Notes under the pieces: generated by a model
Database searches by the model: none
Seen by the model: the letters and a program-made list of their open reading frames with translations, nothing else
Told to the model about the DNA's origin: nothing
NCBI GenBank assembly: GCA_032718475.1
Contig: JAUCBJ010003375.1
Coordinates: forward strand, 1-49,349
DNA from: Nemertoderma westbladi
Lineage: Eukaryota; Xenacoelomorpha; Nemertodermatida; Nemertodermatidae
Length of the DNA stretch: 49,349 nt
Reading direction: 5' to 3'
Translations under genes and position numbers: made by a program
In this document: one piece after another, positions 30,894-41,824 of the stretch
How positions within the stretch are numbered: position 1 is the stretch's first letter
Layout of the letters: each line of letters begins with the position of its first letter

Positions 30894-33800
30894 TAGTAGC
30901 TGCAACGGCTCTGGAATGTTACACCGTGCTGCAACGGCTCTGGAATGTTACACCGTGCTGCAACAGCTCTGGAATGTTACACCGTGCTGCAGCGGATCTG
31001 GAATGTTACACCGTGCTGCAGCGGATATGGAATGTTACACCGTGCTGCAACGGTTCTGGAATGTTAAACCGTGCTGCTGTGGCTCTGAAATGTTACACCG
31101 TGCTGCAGCAGCTCTGGAATGTTACACCGTGCTGCAACAGCTCTGGAATGTTACACCGTGCTGCAGTGGATCTGGAATGTTACACCGTGCTGCAACGGCT
31201 CTGGAATGTTAAACCGTGCTGCTGTGGCTCTGAAATGTTACACCGTGCTGCAGCAGCTCTGGAATGTTACACCGTGCTGCAGCGGATCGGGAATGTTACT
31301 CCGTGCTGCAGCGGCTCTGGAATCTTACACCGTGCTGCAGCGGCTCTGGAATGTTACACTGTGCTGCAGCGGATCTGGAATGTTACACTGTGCTGCAGCG
31401 GCTCTGGAATGTTACACTGTGCTGCAGCGGCTCTGGAATGTTATACCGTGCTGCAGCGGACTCTGGAATGTTACACCGTGCTGCAGCGGCTCTGGAATGT
31501 TACACTGTGCTGCAGCGGATCTGGAATGTTACACCGTGCTGCAACGGCTCTGGAATGTTAAACCGTGCTGCTGTGGCTCTGAAATGTTACACCGTGCTGC
31601 AGCAGCTCTGGAATGTTACACCGTGCTGCAGCGGATCGGGAATGTTACTCCGTGCTGCAACGGCTCTGGAATGTTAAACCGTGCTGCTGTGGCTCTGAAA
31701 TGTTACACCGTGCTGCAGCAGCTCTGGAATGTTACACTGTGCTGCAGCGGATCGGGAATGTTACTCCGTGCTGCAGCGGCTCTGGAATGTTACACCGTGC
31801 TGCAGCGGGTCTGGAATGTTACACTGTGCTGCAGCGGATCTGGAATGTTACACTGTGCTGCAGCGGCTCTGGAATGTTACACTGTGCTGCAGCGGCTCTG
31901 GAATGTTATACCGTGCTGCAGCGGACTCTGGAATGTTACACCGTGCTGCAGCGGCTCTGGAATGTTACACTGTGCTGCAGCGGATCTGGAATGTTACACC
32001 GTGCTGCAACGGCTCTGGAATGTTAAACCGTGCTGCTGTGGCTCTGAAATGTTACACCGTGCTGCAGCAGCTCTGGAATGTTACACCGTGCTGCAGCGGA
32101 TCGGGAATGTTACTCCGTGCTGCAGCGGCTCTGGAATGTTACACCGTGCTGCAGCGGCTCTGGAATGTTACACTGTGCTGCAGCGGATCTGGAATGTTAC
32201 ACTGTGCTGTAGCGGCTCTGGAATGTTACACTGTGCTGCAGCGGCTCTGGAATGTTATACCGTGCTGCAGCGGACTCTGGAATGTTACACCGTGCTGCAG
32301 CGGCTCTGGAATGTTACACTGTGCTGCAGCGGATCTGGAATGTTACACTGTGCTGCAGCGGATCTGGAATGTTACACCGTGCTGCAGCGGATCTGGAATG
32401 TTACACCGTGCTGCAGCGGATCTGGAATGTTACACCGTGCTGCAACGGCTCTGGAATGTTACACCGTGCTGCAACAGCTCTGGAATGTTACACCGTGCTG
32501 CAGCGGATCTGGAATGTTACACCGTGCTGCAACGGCTCTGGAATGTTACACCGTGCTGCTGTGGCTCTGAAATGTTACACCGTGCTGCAGCAGCTCTGGA
32601 ATGTTACACCGTGCTGCAGCGGATCGGGAATGCTACTCCGTGCTGCAGCGGCTCTGGAATGTTACACTGTGCTGCAGCGGATATGGAATGTTACACCGTG
32701 CTGCAGAGGATCTGGAATGTTACACAGTGCTGCAGCGGATCTGGAATGTTACACCGTGCTGCAGCGGCTCTGGAATGTTACACCGTGCTGCAGCGGATCT
32801 GGAATGTTACACCGTGCTGCAGCGGCTCTGGAATGTTACACCGTGCTGCAGCGGCTCTGGAATGTTACACTGTGCTGCAGCGGATCTGGAATGTTACACT
32901 GTGCTGCAGCGGCTCTGGAATGTTACACCGTGCTGCAGCGGATCTGGAATGTTATACCGTGCTGTAGCGGCTCTGGAATGTTACACCGTGCTGCAGCGGC
33001 TCTGGAATGTTACACCGTGCTGCAGCGGCTCTGGAATGTTACACTGTGCTGCAGCGGATCTGGAATGTTACACTGTGCTGCAGCGGATCTGGAATGTTAC
33101 ACCGTGCTGCAGCGGATCTGGAATGTTACACCGTGCTGCAGCGGATCTGGAATGTTACACCGTGCTGCAACGGCTCTGGAATGTTACACCGTGCTGCAAC
33201 AGCTCTGGAATGTTACACCGTGCTGCAGCGGATCTGGAATGTTACACCGTGCTGCAACGGCTCTGGAATGTTACACCGTGCTGCTGTGGCTCTGAAATGT
33301 TACACCGTGCTGCAGCAGCTCTGGAATGTTACACCGTGCTGCAGCGGATCGGGAATGCTACTCCGTGCTGCAGCGGCTCTGGAATGTTACACTGTGCTGC
33401 AGCGGATCTGGAATGTTACACCGTGCTGCAGAGGATCTGGAATGTTACACAGTGCTGCAGCGGATCTGGAATGTTACACCGTGCTGCAGCGGCTCTGGAA
33501 TGTTACACCGTGCTGCAGCGGATCTGGAATGTTACACCGTGCTGCAGCGGCTCTGGAATGTTACACTGTGCTGCAGCGGATCTGGAATGTTACACTGTGC
33601 TGCAGCGGCTCTGGAATGTTACACTGTGCTGCAGCGGCTCTGGAATGTTATACCGTGCTGCAGCGGACTCTGGAATGTTACACCGTGCTGCAGCGACTCT
33701 GGAATGTTACACCGTGCTGCAGCGGCTCTGGAATGTTACACTGTGCTGCAGCGGATCTGGAATGTTACACTGTGCTGCAGCGGATCTGGAATGTTACACT

Positions 33801-36800
33801 GTGCTGCAGCGGCTCTGGAATGTTACAGTGTGCTGCAGCGGATCTGGAATGTTACACCGTGCTGAAGCGGATCTGGAATGTTACACCGTGCTGCAGCGGC
33901 TCTGGAATGTTACACCGTGCTGCAGCGGCTCTGGAATGTTACACTGTGCTGCAGCGGATCTGGAATGTTACACCGTGCTGCAGCGGATCTGGAATGTTAC
34001 ACCGTGCTGTAGCGGCTCTGGAATGTTACACCGTGCTGCAGCGGCTCTGGAATGTTACACCGTGCTGCAGCGGATCTGGAATGTTACACCGTGCTGCAGC
34101 GGATCTGGAATGTTGCACCGTGCTACAGCGGCTCTGGAATGTTACACCGTGCTGCAGCGGATCTGGAATGTTACACCGTGCTGTAGCGGCTCTGGAATGT
34201 TACACCGTGCTGCAGCGGCTCTGGAATGTTACACCGTGCTGCAGCGGATCTGGAATGTTACACCGTGCTGCAGCGGATCTGGAATGTTACACCGTGCTGC
34301 AACAGCTCTGGAATGTTACACCGTGCTGCAGCGGCACTGGAATGTTACACCATGCTGAAGCGGCTCCGTGCTGCAGCGGATCTGGAATGTTACACCGTGC
34401 TGCAGCGGCTCTGGAATGTTACACCGTGCTGCAGCGGATCTGGAATGTTATTCCGTGCTGCAGCGGATCTGGAATGTTACACCCTGCTGCAGCGGCTCTG
34501 GAATGTTACACCGTGCTGCAGCGGCTCTGGAATGTTACACCGTGCTGCAGCCGATCTGAAATGTTACTCCGTGCTGCAACAGCTCTGGAATGTTACACCG
34601 TGCTGCAGCGGATCTGGAATGTTACACCGTGCTGCAGCGGATCTGGAATATTACAACGTGCTGCATGCGGATCTGGACTGTTACACCGTGCTGCAGCGGC
34701 TCTGGAATGTTACACCGTGCTGCAGCGGATCTGGAATGTTACACCGTGCTGCTGCGGATCTGGAATGTTACAACGTGCTGCTGCGGCTCTGAAATGTTAC
34801 ACCGTGCTGCAGCGGCTCTGGAATGTTACACCGTGCTGCAGCGGATCTGGAATGTTACAACGTGCTGCAGCGGATCTGGAATGTTACACCGTGCTGCAGC
34901 GTATCTGGAATGTTACATCATGCTGCAGCGGCTCCGTGCTGCAGCGGATATGGAATGTTACACCGTGCTGCAGCGGATCTGGAATGTTACACCATGCTGC
35001 AGCGGCTCCGTGCTGCAGCGAATACGGAATGTTACACAGTGCTGCAGCGGATCTGGAATCTTACACCATGCTGCAGCGGCTTCGTGCTGCAGCGGATCTG
35101 GAATGTTACACCATGCTGCAGCGGCTCCGTACTGCAGCGGATGTGGAATGTTACACCGTGCTGCAGCGGCTCTGGAATGTTACACCAGGCTGCAGCGGCT
35201 CCGTGATGCAGCGGATCTGGAATGTTAGTTACACAGTGCTGCAGAGGCTGTGGAATGTTACACCATGCTGCAGCGGCTCTAGAATGTTACACCATGCTGC
35301 AGAGGCTCCGTGCTGCAGCGGATCTGGAATGATACACCGTGCTGCAGCGGATCTGGAATGTTACACCGTGATGCAGCGGATCTGGAATGTTACACCGTGC
35401 TGCAGCGGATCTGGAAAGTTACACCGTGCTGCAGCGGATCTGGAATGTTACACTGTGCTGCAGCGGCTCCGTGCTGCAGCGGATCTGGAATGTTACACCA
35501 TGCTGCAGCGGCTCCGTACTGCAGCGGATCTGGAATGTTACACCGTGCTGCAGCGGATCTGGAATGTTACACCGTGCTGCAGCGTATCTGGAATGTTACA
35601 TCATGCTGCAGCGGCTCCGTGCTGCAGCGGATATGGAATGTTACACCGTGCTGCAGCGGATCTGGAATGTTACACCATGCTGCAGCGGCTCCGTGCTGCA
35701 GCGGATCTGGAATGTTACAACGTGCTGCAGCGGATCTGGAATGTTACACCGTGCTGCAGCGTATCTGGAATGTTACATCATGCTGCAACGGCTCCGTGCT
35801 GCAGCGGATATGGAATGTTACACCGTGCTGCAGCGGATCTGGAATGTTACACCATGCTGCAGCGGCTCCGTGCTGCAGCGAATACGGAATGTTACAGTGC
35901 TGCAGCGGATCTGGAATGTTACACCATGCTGCAGCGGCTTCGTGCTGCAGCGGATCTGGAATGTTACACCATGCTGCAGCGGCTCCGTACTGCAGCGGAT
36001 GTGGAATGTTACACCGTGCTGCAGCGGCTCTGGAATGTTACACCAGGCTGCAGCGGCTCCGTGATGCAGCGGATCTGGAATGTTAGTTACACAGTGCTGC
36101 AGAGGCTGTGGAATGTTACACCATGCTGCAGCGGCTCTAGAATGTTACACCATGCTGCAGAGGCTCCGTGCTGCAGCGGATCTGGAATGATACACCGTGA
36201 TGCAGCGGATCTGGAATGTTACACCGTGATGCAGCGGATCTGGAATGTTACACCGTGCTGCAGCGGATCTGGAAAGTTACACCGTGCTGCAGCGGATCTG
36301 GAATGTTACACTGTGCTGCAGCGGCTCCGTGCTGCAGCGGATCTGGAATGTTACACCATGCTGCAGCGGCTCCGTACTGCAGCGGATCTGGAATGTTACA
36401 CCGTGCTGCAGCGGCTCTGGAATGTTACACCAGGCTGCAGCGGCTCCGTGCTGCAGCGGATCTGGAATGTTAGTTACACCGTGCTGCAGAGGCTGTGGAA
36501 TGTTACACCATGCTGCAGCGGCTCTAGAATGTTACACCATGCTGCAGAGGCACCGTGCTGCAGCGGATCTGGAATGATACACCGTGCTGCAGCGGATCTG
36601 GAATGTTACACCGTGTTGCAGCGGATCTGGAATGATACACCGTGCTGCAGCGGATCTGGAATGTTACACCGTGATGCAGCGGATCTGGAATGTTACACCG
36701 TGATGCAGCGGATCTGGAATGTTACACCGTGCTGCAGCGGATCTGGAAAGTTACACAGTGCTGCAGCGGATCTGGAATGTTACACCATGCTGCAGCGGCT

Positions 36801-37378
36801 CCGTGCTGCAGCGGATCTGGAATGTTACACCATGCTGCAGCGGCTCCGTACTGCAGCGGATCTGGAATGTTACACCGTGCTGCAGCGGCTCTGGAATGTT
36901 ACACCAGGCTGCAGCGGCACCGTGCTGCAGCGGATCTGGAATGTTGGTTACACCGTGCTGCAGAGGCTGTGGAATGTTACACCATGCTGCAGAGGCTCCG
37001 TGCTGCAGCGGATTTGGAATGATACACCGTGCTGCAGCGGATCTGGAATGTTACACCGTGATGCAGCGGATCTGTAATGTTACACCGTGATGCAGCGGAT
37101 CTGGAATGATACACCGTGCTGCAGCGGATCTGGAATGTTACACCGTGATTCAGCGGATCTGGAATGTTACACTGTGCTGCAGCGGATCTGGAATGTTACA
37201 CCGTGATTCAGCGGATCTGGAATGTTACACTGTGCTGCAGCGGATCTGGAAAGTTACACCGTGCTGCAGCGGATCTGGAATGTTACACCGTGATGCAGCG
37301 GATCTGGAATGTTACACCGTGCTGCAGCGGCTCCGTGCTTCAGCAGATCTGGAATGTTACATACTGCTGCAGCGGCTC
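30894..37378. repeat. 29-bp minisatellite, 6.5 kb, with higher-order structure
   Basis: More than 200 copies of a 29-bp unit GCAGCGGCTCTGGAATGTT, ACACCGTGCT. Left of about 34,300 the units are regular, with GGATCTGG/GGCTCTGG/GATCGGGA variants recurring in blocks of about 350 and 700 bp. To the right a 16-base short unit (CTCCGTGCTGCAGCGG) is interspersed and blocks of about 850 bp are duplicated (for example 35,000-35,330 and 35,870-36,190). CTGCAG occurs in nearly every unit. The plus strand has no stop in any frame of the unit, so one frame stays open for 1,356 codons. The array lies between two phase-0 FN3 exons and is best read as intronic. Confidence 0.95.
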
Positions 37379-37389
37379 GCTCTCCTAAA

Positions 37390-38254
37390 GTATAAATTAT
37401 ATTTTCCTCACCAATATCGGATCGTTCCTTACAGTTATCAGAACTGAAAAAAACACAACTCACCTTGGGACTTTCCTACAGGGGTTTTCTAGGTCTGTGA
37501 CTTCATTTCCGATGTAAATTTTCAAATTTTACTTTGTATGCTTGTTGGTATGTCCGTAAAAATATAACCGTCAACTAGACAGGCAAATGGTCAGTTTGGA
37601 AGCAATTAAATGCGAAAAATGGAAATCAATTCAGCAACCAGGAAATCCCACAGCATAACCTTCAGGTAAGCAGTGTGCTTTTCTTTGTTACTTTGACAGA
37701 CAAACCGGTCGGAACGACAGACAGACTGACTGATTCAATTTCGTTAAATTTTAAAATATCGGAAATTAAATCAGCGACCAGGAAAACCCCCATAGCGATA
37801 ACTTCTCAAGATCGTGTGCTTTCTTACTAAGTGGGTACAATCCTCGGTATATTAACAGATATTATTCTGACAGACAGTTTTGCTCGGGTTAAAACTCTTT
37901 ACAATTATTTCGGAATGCCATCTTTACACTTTTGAATCGCTAGTTTTCAACCAATTTGTATGTTTTTGATATCAAATTAAAAATATCGTGTGCGCAACAT
38001 AAAATATATTAAGTTTTTTTTTTTGGTTTTGCGATTGATATAAAACTTGATTTACGAAAAATAACAGGGCTTTCTTGAAAAATTTAAATTTATTTTAAGA
38101 AATAGCGGAATGTTCCTTGAAATTTACAAAGCAAAAATTGAGCACGATTTTTGGAAAAACTTTCAATTCAATATACCAAAATTGTATCTTTCATAAGTAA
38201 TCCTTACTTATTACATATCTAACGTATAAAGTAATTTTCTCATTAACCGTTTAG
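37390..38254. other. Intron, no supported gene
   Basis: AT-rich. Two diverged copies of a segment (GGAAATCCCACAGCATAACC near 37,640 and its relative near 37,780, each followed by GTGTGCTTTC and GACAGACA) suggest an old duplication. No array or transposon end is clear. Confidence 0.45.
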
Positions 38255-38427
38255 GTACATCGGCAGTCCATAACGGAACTGGACTTGCACACCGAACCGC
38301 CACCCGTGACGAAGTACAGCGGTAACCAAGGTGATGAAACGCCGTCACAACCCGTCGTATTAGTTATGCCGGAACGCGACAATCCCGGACAGATATTGGA
38401 GTTGAATGTGAAACCGATACCGTCGAA
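38255..38427 (+). CDS. FN3-repeat protein, exon 15
   Basis: Phase 0 start after AACCGTTTAG; 57 codons and two bases; donor TCGAA/GTGAGT. It encodes the last strand of FN3-8 (VHRQSITELDLHTEPPPV), a hydrophilic linker rich in Pro, Gln and Asp, and the first strand of the next module (PGQILELNVKPIPS). It is less typical of FN3 than its neighbours, but phase and GC composition support it. The split codon becomes Lys with the exon at 38795. Confidence 0.82.
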
Positions 38428-38794
38428 GTGAGTTGAAATTGGTCTTACAAAGAGATTATATGACTCATCATAAAGTGCGCGGTCTGTTGTTCTTTTTCGC
38501 GGCTCCGATGGTGGTTTAGTTCGCACCAGTGTCTCCAGAGGTCGTTGGTTGGTTCGAATGGTTCCTGAAAATATTAATAAATTAATTGCTGTGGGATGGA
38601 GTGGCGGTATATTAAAGTATTCGAATAGTATGATAACGTTTGCCAGACTTTGTGTGTATATTCATTCAATGTAGTCCCTGGTCAAATAAAATCTAATAAA
38701 ACGTTTCTTTCTACATTGATATTGTGCTACTGCGGGTTATTATGTAGCTTTGGCGTAAAGAAACATTATTATTTAATTATTTTGTTTTATCTAG

Positions 38795-38980
38795 GAAAGC
38801 TAATGAACCGGGTTCATTAAGGACTAATTGGGTCATTGATGATTCATGGATTTCGCTGATTCGCGAATTCAAAATCACCTGGTCTATCCTTGACGACGAT
38901 GACCTTAACGATTCACAATCCATGGTTGTATCTGTCATTAAGTCAAATATATCGCAGAGTCTTCCGATAAATCAATTGAC
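38795..38980 (+). CDS. FN3-repeat protein, exon 16
   Basis: Completes a Lys codon and continues for 61 codons plus two bases: TNWVIDDSWISLIREFKITW then SILDDDDLNDSQ and VVSVIKSNISQSLPINQL. This fits the B to E strands of FN3-9, with an unusual acidic DDDD turn. Acceptor GTTTTATCTAG, donor TTGAC/GTTAGT. It is more AT-rich than the other exons. In-phase junctions on both sides are the main support. Confidence 0.82.
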
Positions 38981-39144
38981 GTTAGTTAAATATTTTAGAA
39001 TTTATATTTTCATTGAAAACACCGGGAGTATTTAATTGAAATATATTAATATAAGTTGGCAATTAAGGATTGAACTTTATTACAATTTTGGCTCTCTAAT
39101 AAAATAATATCATAAAATAGTCAATATGAATAGGATCTTTGGGA

Positions 39145-39426
39145 AAAGTAAAAGTAATTAATAGTAAATTTTCTTCGGCCGTTAGGCCAGAGATTACGAA
39201 CGAAGTTGATGACTTCCAGTGCGGTCGCCCCAGAACTACGGTATACATCCATGGGAAACACCATTACTCATTTAGCTACCACTTTAGGATGCAAGGCTGA
39301 GATGCGCCCTGGATAGTCCCTAATGCATTCGTGCCGAAACGAAAACTGCCCTGGCCCGTGTGAGGTTCGAACCAACGACCTACGAGGGATGTGAACTCAA
39401 TGCAACCACTACACCAAGGTGGAACC
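39145..39426 (-). mobile_element. tRNA-derived SINE, copy 1
   Basis: On the minus strand it begins GGTTCCACCTTGGTGTAGTG (A box TGGTGTAGTGG), carries a B box (GGTTCGAACC at 39364-39373), then a body with CGTTTCGGCACGAATGCATT and AGTGGTAGCTAAATGAGTAA, and ends in a TTTACT/TTACTTT tail. About 280 bp. It matches 46388-46665 along its whole length with scattered differences. It lies in the FN3 intron 38981-40632. Confidence 0.85.
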
Positions 39427-39492
39427 AAAATTTGAAAATAATTTTAGTGATTGATTTTAAAATTATTTGATTTAAAATTGGGGGTGGGGGGT

Positions 39493-40379
39493 GGGGGGGG
39501 GGGGGTAGCACCCCCCTATTTTGGAAATTAACAAAAAAGTTTTTTATTCTATCATGTGCCGAATTTAATGGAGATTTCAAATCTGCAAGCAGTTTTCTCA
39601 TATCTTTTCTCAAACTCAAGTTATTACCCAAAACGTAAGAGCTTGTCTCATTTTTGAAAAACCTTCGAGCAGCACTATATTTTACAATTGCAAGGGGCCC
39701 TTTTCATGAAAAAGGCTCTCACGGTAGAGATATGAATAAAATTGCTAGAAAATTGTTTTACTAGTTCTATGTTTAGCAAGCATGAAAAATTTCGTTGAAT
39801 TTCAATAATTTTTGACAAAGTTATTGTTGAACATAGAAAAATGGTATTATCTAAAATAGCGGGAAGGTTTGAATTGTTCCTTAAACTTTAAACACCCATA
39901 TCTCAGAATGGCGTATTTTCATGTAAAAGACTATTTCTCCGCCAATTTTAACTGAAATTAGTTGAAATTTGGTACACTTGTTAAGATTACCATTCTCCAT
40001 ACTTCTTCTGAACAAATGTGGTTGAAATTGCCCTGGAGCCTTTTTATATCAAAAAGGCCAAAAAAAAGCCCTTTTTTGGGACCTTTTTGTTCTAAAAAGG
40101 CTCCAGAGCATTTGAAGCAAAATTTGTTCTGAAGAATTGGATGCAGGGTTCTTCTGAACCTATATCCCGAATTTCGACAAATTTCAACAAATATTGGTGG
40201 AAAAATAGGGCCATTACGGATCCATTTTGGGGCCAATTTTAAAAATATTTTGTTTGGTTATTTTCACACAGTCCAGACGATGTTTAGTAACACAAAAAAT
40301 AATTTTCACCCAATTTTGTAGTCCAGAGACACAAATGTGTGAGGTTCAATTTGGGGGTGCTACCCCCCCCCCCCCCCCC
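39493..40379. mobile_element. Palindromic element with G-run terminal inverted repeats
   Basis: The left end is a G run (39493-39505) followed by TAGCACCCCCCT. The right end (40355-40379) is its inverse: GGGGGTGCTA and 17 C. The centre (about 39,930-40,210) is a long imperfect palindrome whose arms include TGGAGCCTTTTTATATC and GAACAAAAAGGTCC-type sequence around 40036-40106. No coding sequence. The structure fits a foldback or non-autonomous DNA transposon; the homopolymer ends are unusual. Confidence 0.65.
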
Positions 40380-40632
40380 TCTTTAATCAGAAACTAGAAT
40401 TTTTCGCTCGCTTCCATTTCTAAAATATTCACATATACATCTATATATATATATACATAACATAACATAACGTATAACATAACGATATACATAATTTAAT
40501 ATTAATATAGCTAGTACATTTCTATTAATGTTAAAAAAGTTTTTTTTGGATAGACCCACCCCATGTTGGTTAGACTCACCCCATGTTGGTTAGACCTTTT
40601 ATACATTTTGAATCGACTGTTAATTTGTTTAG

Positions 40633-40840
40633 GGGAGTTTACAACGTTCACATAGAATCCCTGCTGCACTCTGATAGCCCCAATGGTTTCGTTGAGCCCA
40701 CCAACCAACCCGTCCAATGCCCGCTGCCCTCCCCGCCAGACCCTCCGGTTATTTGGTTACATAGCTGCACCCCAGACGAGTTCAGTATCGAATGGGGTCA
40801 ACCACGTATCCATGGTAACATCGGTGTCAAAGGATATCAG
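40633..40840 (+). CDS. FN3-repeat protein, exon 17
   Basis: The first base completes Thr from exon 16, then 69 codons to TATCAG/GTACTT. It encodes the F-G strands of FN3-9 (GVYNVHIESLLHSDSP), a linker with a Cys (PVQCPLPSPPDPP) and the first half of FN3-10: VIWLHSCTPDEFSIEWGQP and IGVKGYQ. Acceptor GTTAATTTGTTTAG. Confidence 0.92.
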
Positions 40841-40989
40841 GTACTTTTTATTAGTATTACATTTTTATTAGATTCCAATTACATAATGGAATCCGTATTA
40901 TTAAATCTGGAAATTAAATATGGCAAACACCAACATGAATATGTCAATCTGTTGTTCTATAGGTATTTCATAGCTAATATAAAATAAAT

Positions 40990-41334
40990 ATACCCTGCGA
41001 ATAACGTCACATATTATAATTTATGACATGAGTAAATATTGTAATAAAACAGAAGATAAAATACGGTAGGAAATGTAAAAAGGATAATAAAATAAAATAA
41101 ATAAATAAAATAATACAGGACGTATATCACCTATGTTGTATGTATAACAAATGAAATAAAATACTCATCTGTGATGTCGTAAAGGCGATAGCGGTAGAAG
41201 AGTCGGTTGCGCCGAGGATGGAAGCGGCGTTGTCGATTAGGATGGCGATAACGAGAGGCTGAAGGAGGAAGCGGAGAGTCTAGAGATAGACTTTTATCGG
41301 TTTTACTCTACAAAATCAAGGTATTCGGGGACAT
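40990..41334. other. Intron, AT-rich, no feature
   Basis: Repeated ATAAAATAA words and no protein-like frame. A slightly GC-richer stretch around 41,180-41,280 (GTCGTAAAGGCGATAGCGG) has no recognisable identity. Confidence 0.5.
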
Positions 41335-41505
41335 TCGACGCAATAAAAATTCATCCCTCTCCGGGGGAAATTCATTCGACGCAAATAACAGCTGATTACT
41401 CAAAAAAATAAAACTGTAACTTGTTCTATTGACTTTAGTTTATTGTTTTGGTTAGAATAACGTGTCACTGTAACCTGCTCCTTTCCCTAAATTTTGAATT
41501 TAACA
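41335..41505 (+). repeat. Interspersed repeat family, copy B
   Basis: The longest copy of the family: AAAATTCATCCCTCTCCGGG, GACGCAAATAACAGCTGATT, TAACTTGTTCTA, TTTATTGTTTTGGTTAG and CACTGTAACCTGCTCC. The same order of words occurs at 7858-7972 and, reversed, at 9435-9575; the last third is the unit duplicated at 6873-7003. All copies lie in introns of the FN3 gene. Confidence 0.8.
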
Positions 41506-41655
41506 TTGAGGCGGGATATTAATTCGTCGATAAAGAATTTGCGTCCCGTTTCCCCTCCTGTCTCACAAAATTAATGATGAAGAAAATATCATTAAAATTC
41601 TGTATTGCATTAATACCATATTATTTATCTATAAGTCAATATATTATTATTTAAG

Positions 41656-41824
41656 GTTTTCCTCTGCGGGAAAAAAGCGGGTAAGCCTCTTTCTCAGAAC
41701 CACAACCGCGCTGTGATGCCGTGTCGTCCATGCCGCGTGTACGATGTCGCTCTAGTTGCCTTATCCAAAGAAGCCGGCCAAAGAGACTCTCAACAGTCTA
41801 ATGTTCTTACAATCAATACACCAG
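41656..41824 (+). CDS. FN3-repeat protein, exon 18 (last visible)
   Basis: Phase 0 start after TATTTAAG; 56 codons and one base; donor CACCAG/GTGAGT. It completes FN3-10: VFLCGKKAGKPL (joined to GYQ, giving the same GYQVFLCGK layout as the other C strands) and RVYDVALVALSKEAG, the F strand, then LTINTP leading to a further linker. It ends in phase 1 and no partner exon could be found to the right, so the gene probably continues beyond the window. The donor begins the 46-bp array. Confidence 0.92.

Noticed and set aside
33007-37077. A 1,356-codon open frame and its overlapping neighbours in the 29-bp array
   Set aside because: The unit has no stop in any plus frame, so long frames are automatic. 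Several overlap in different phases with the same peptide, and in-phase FN3 exons flank the array on both sides.
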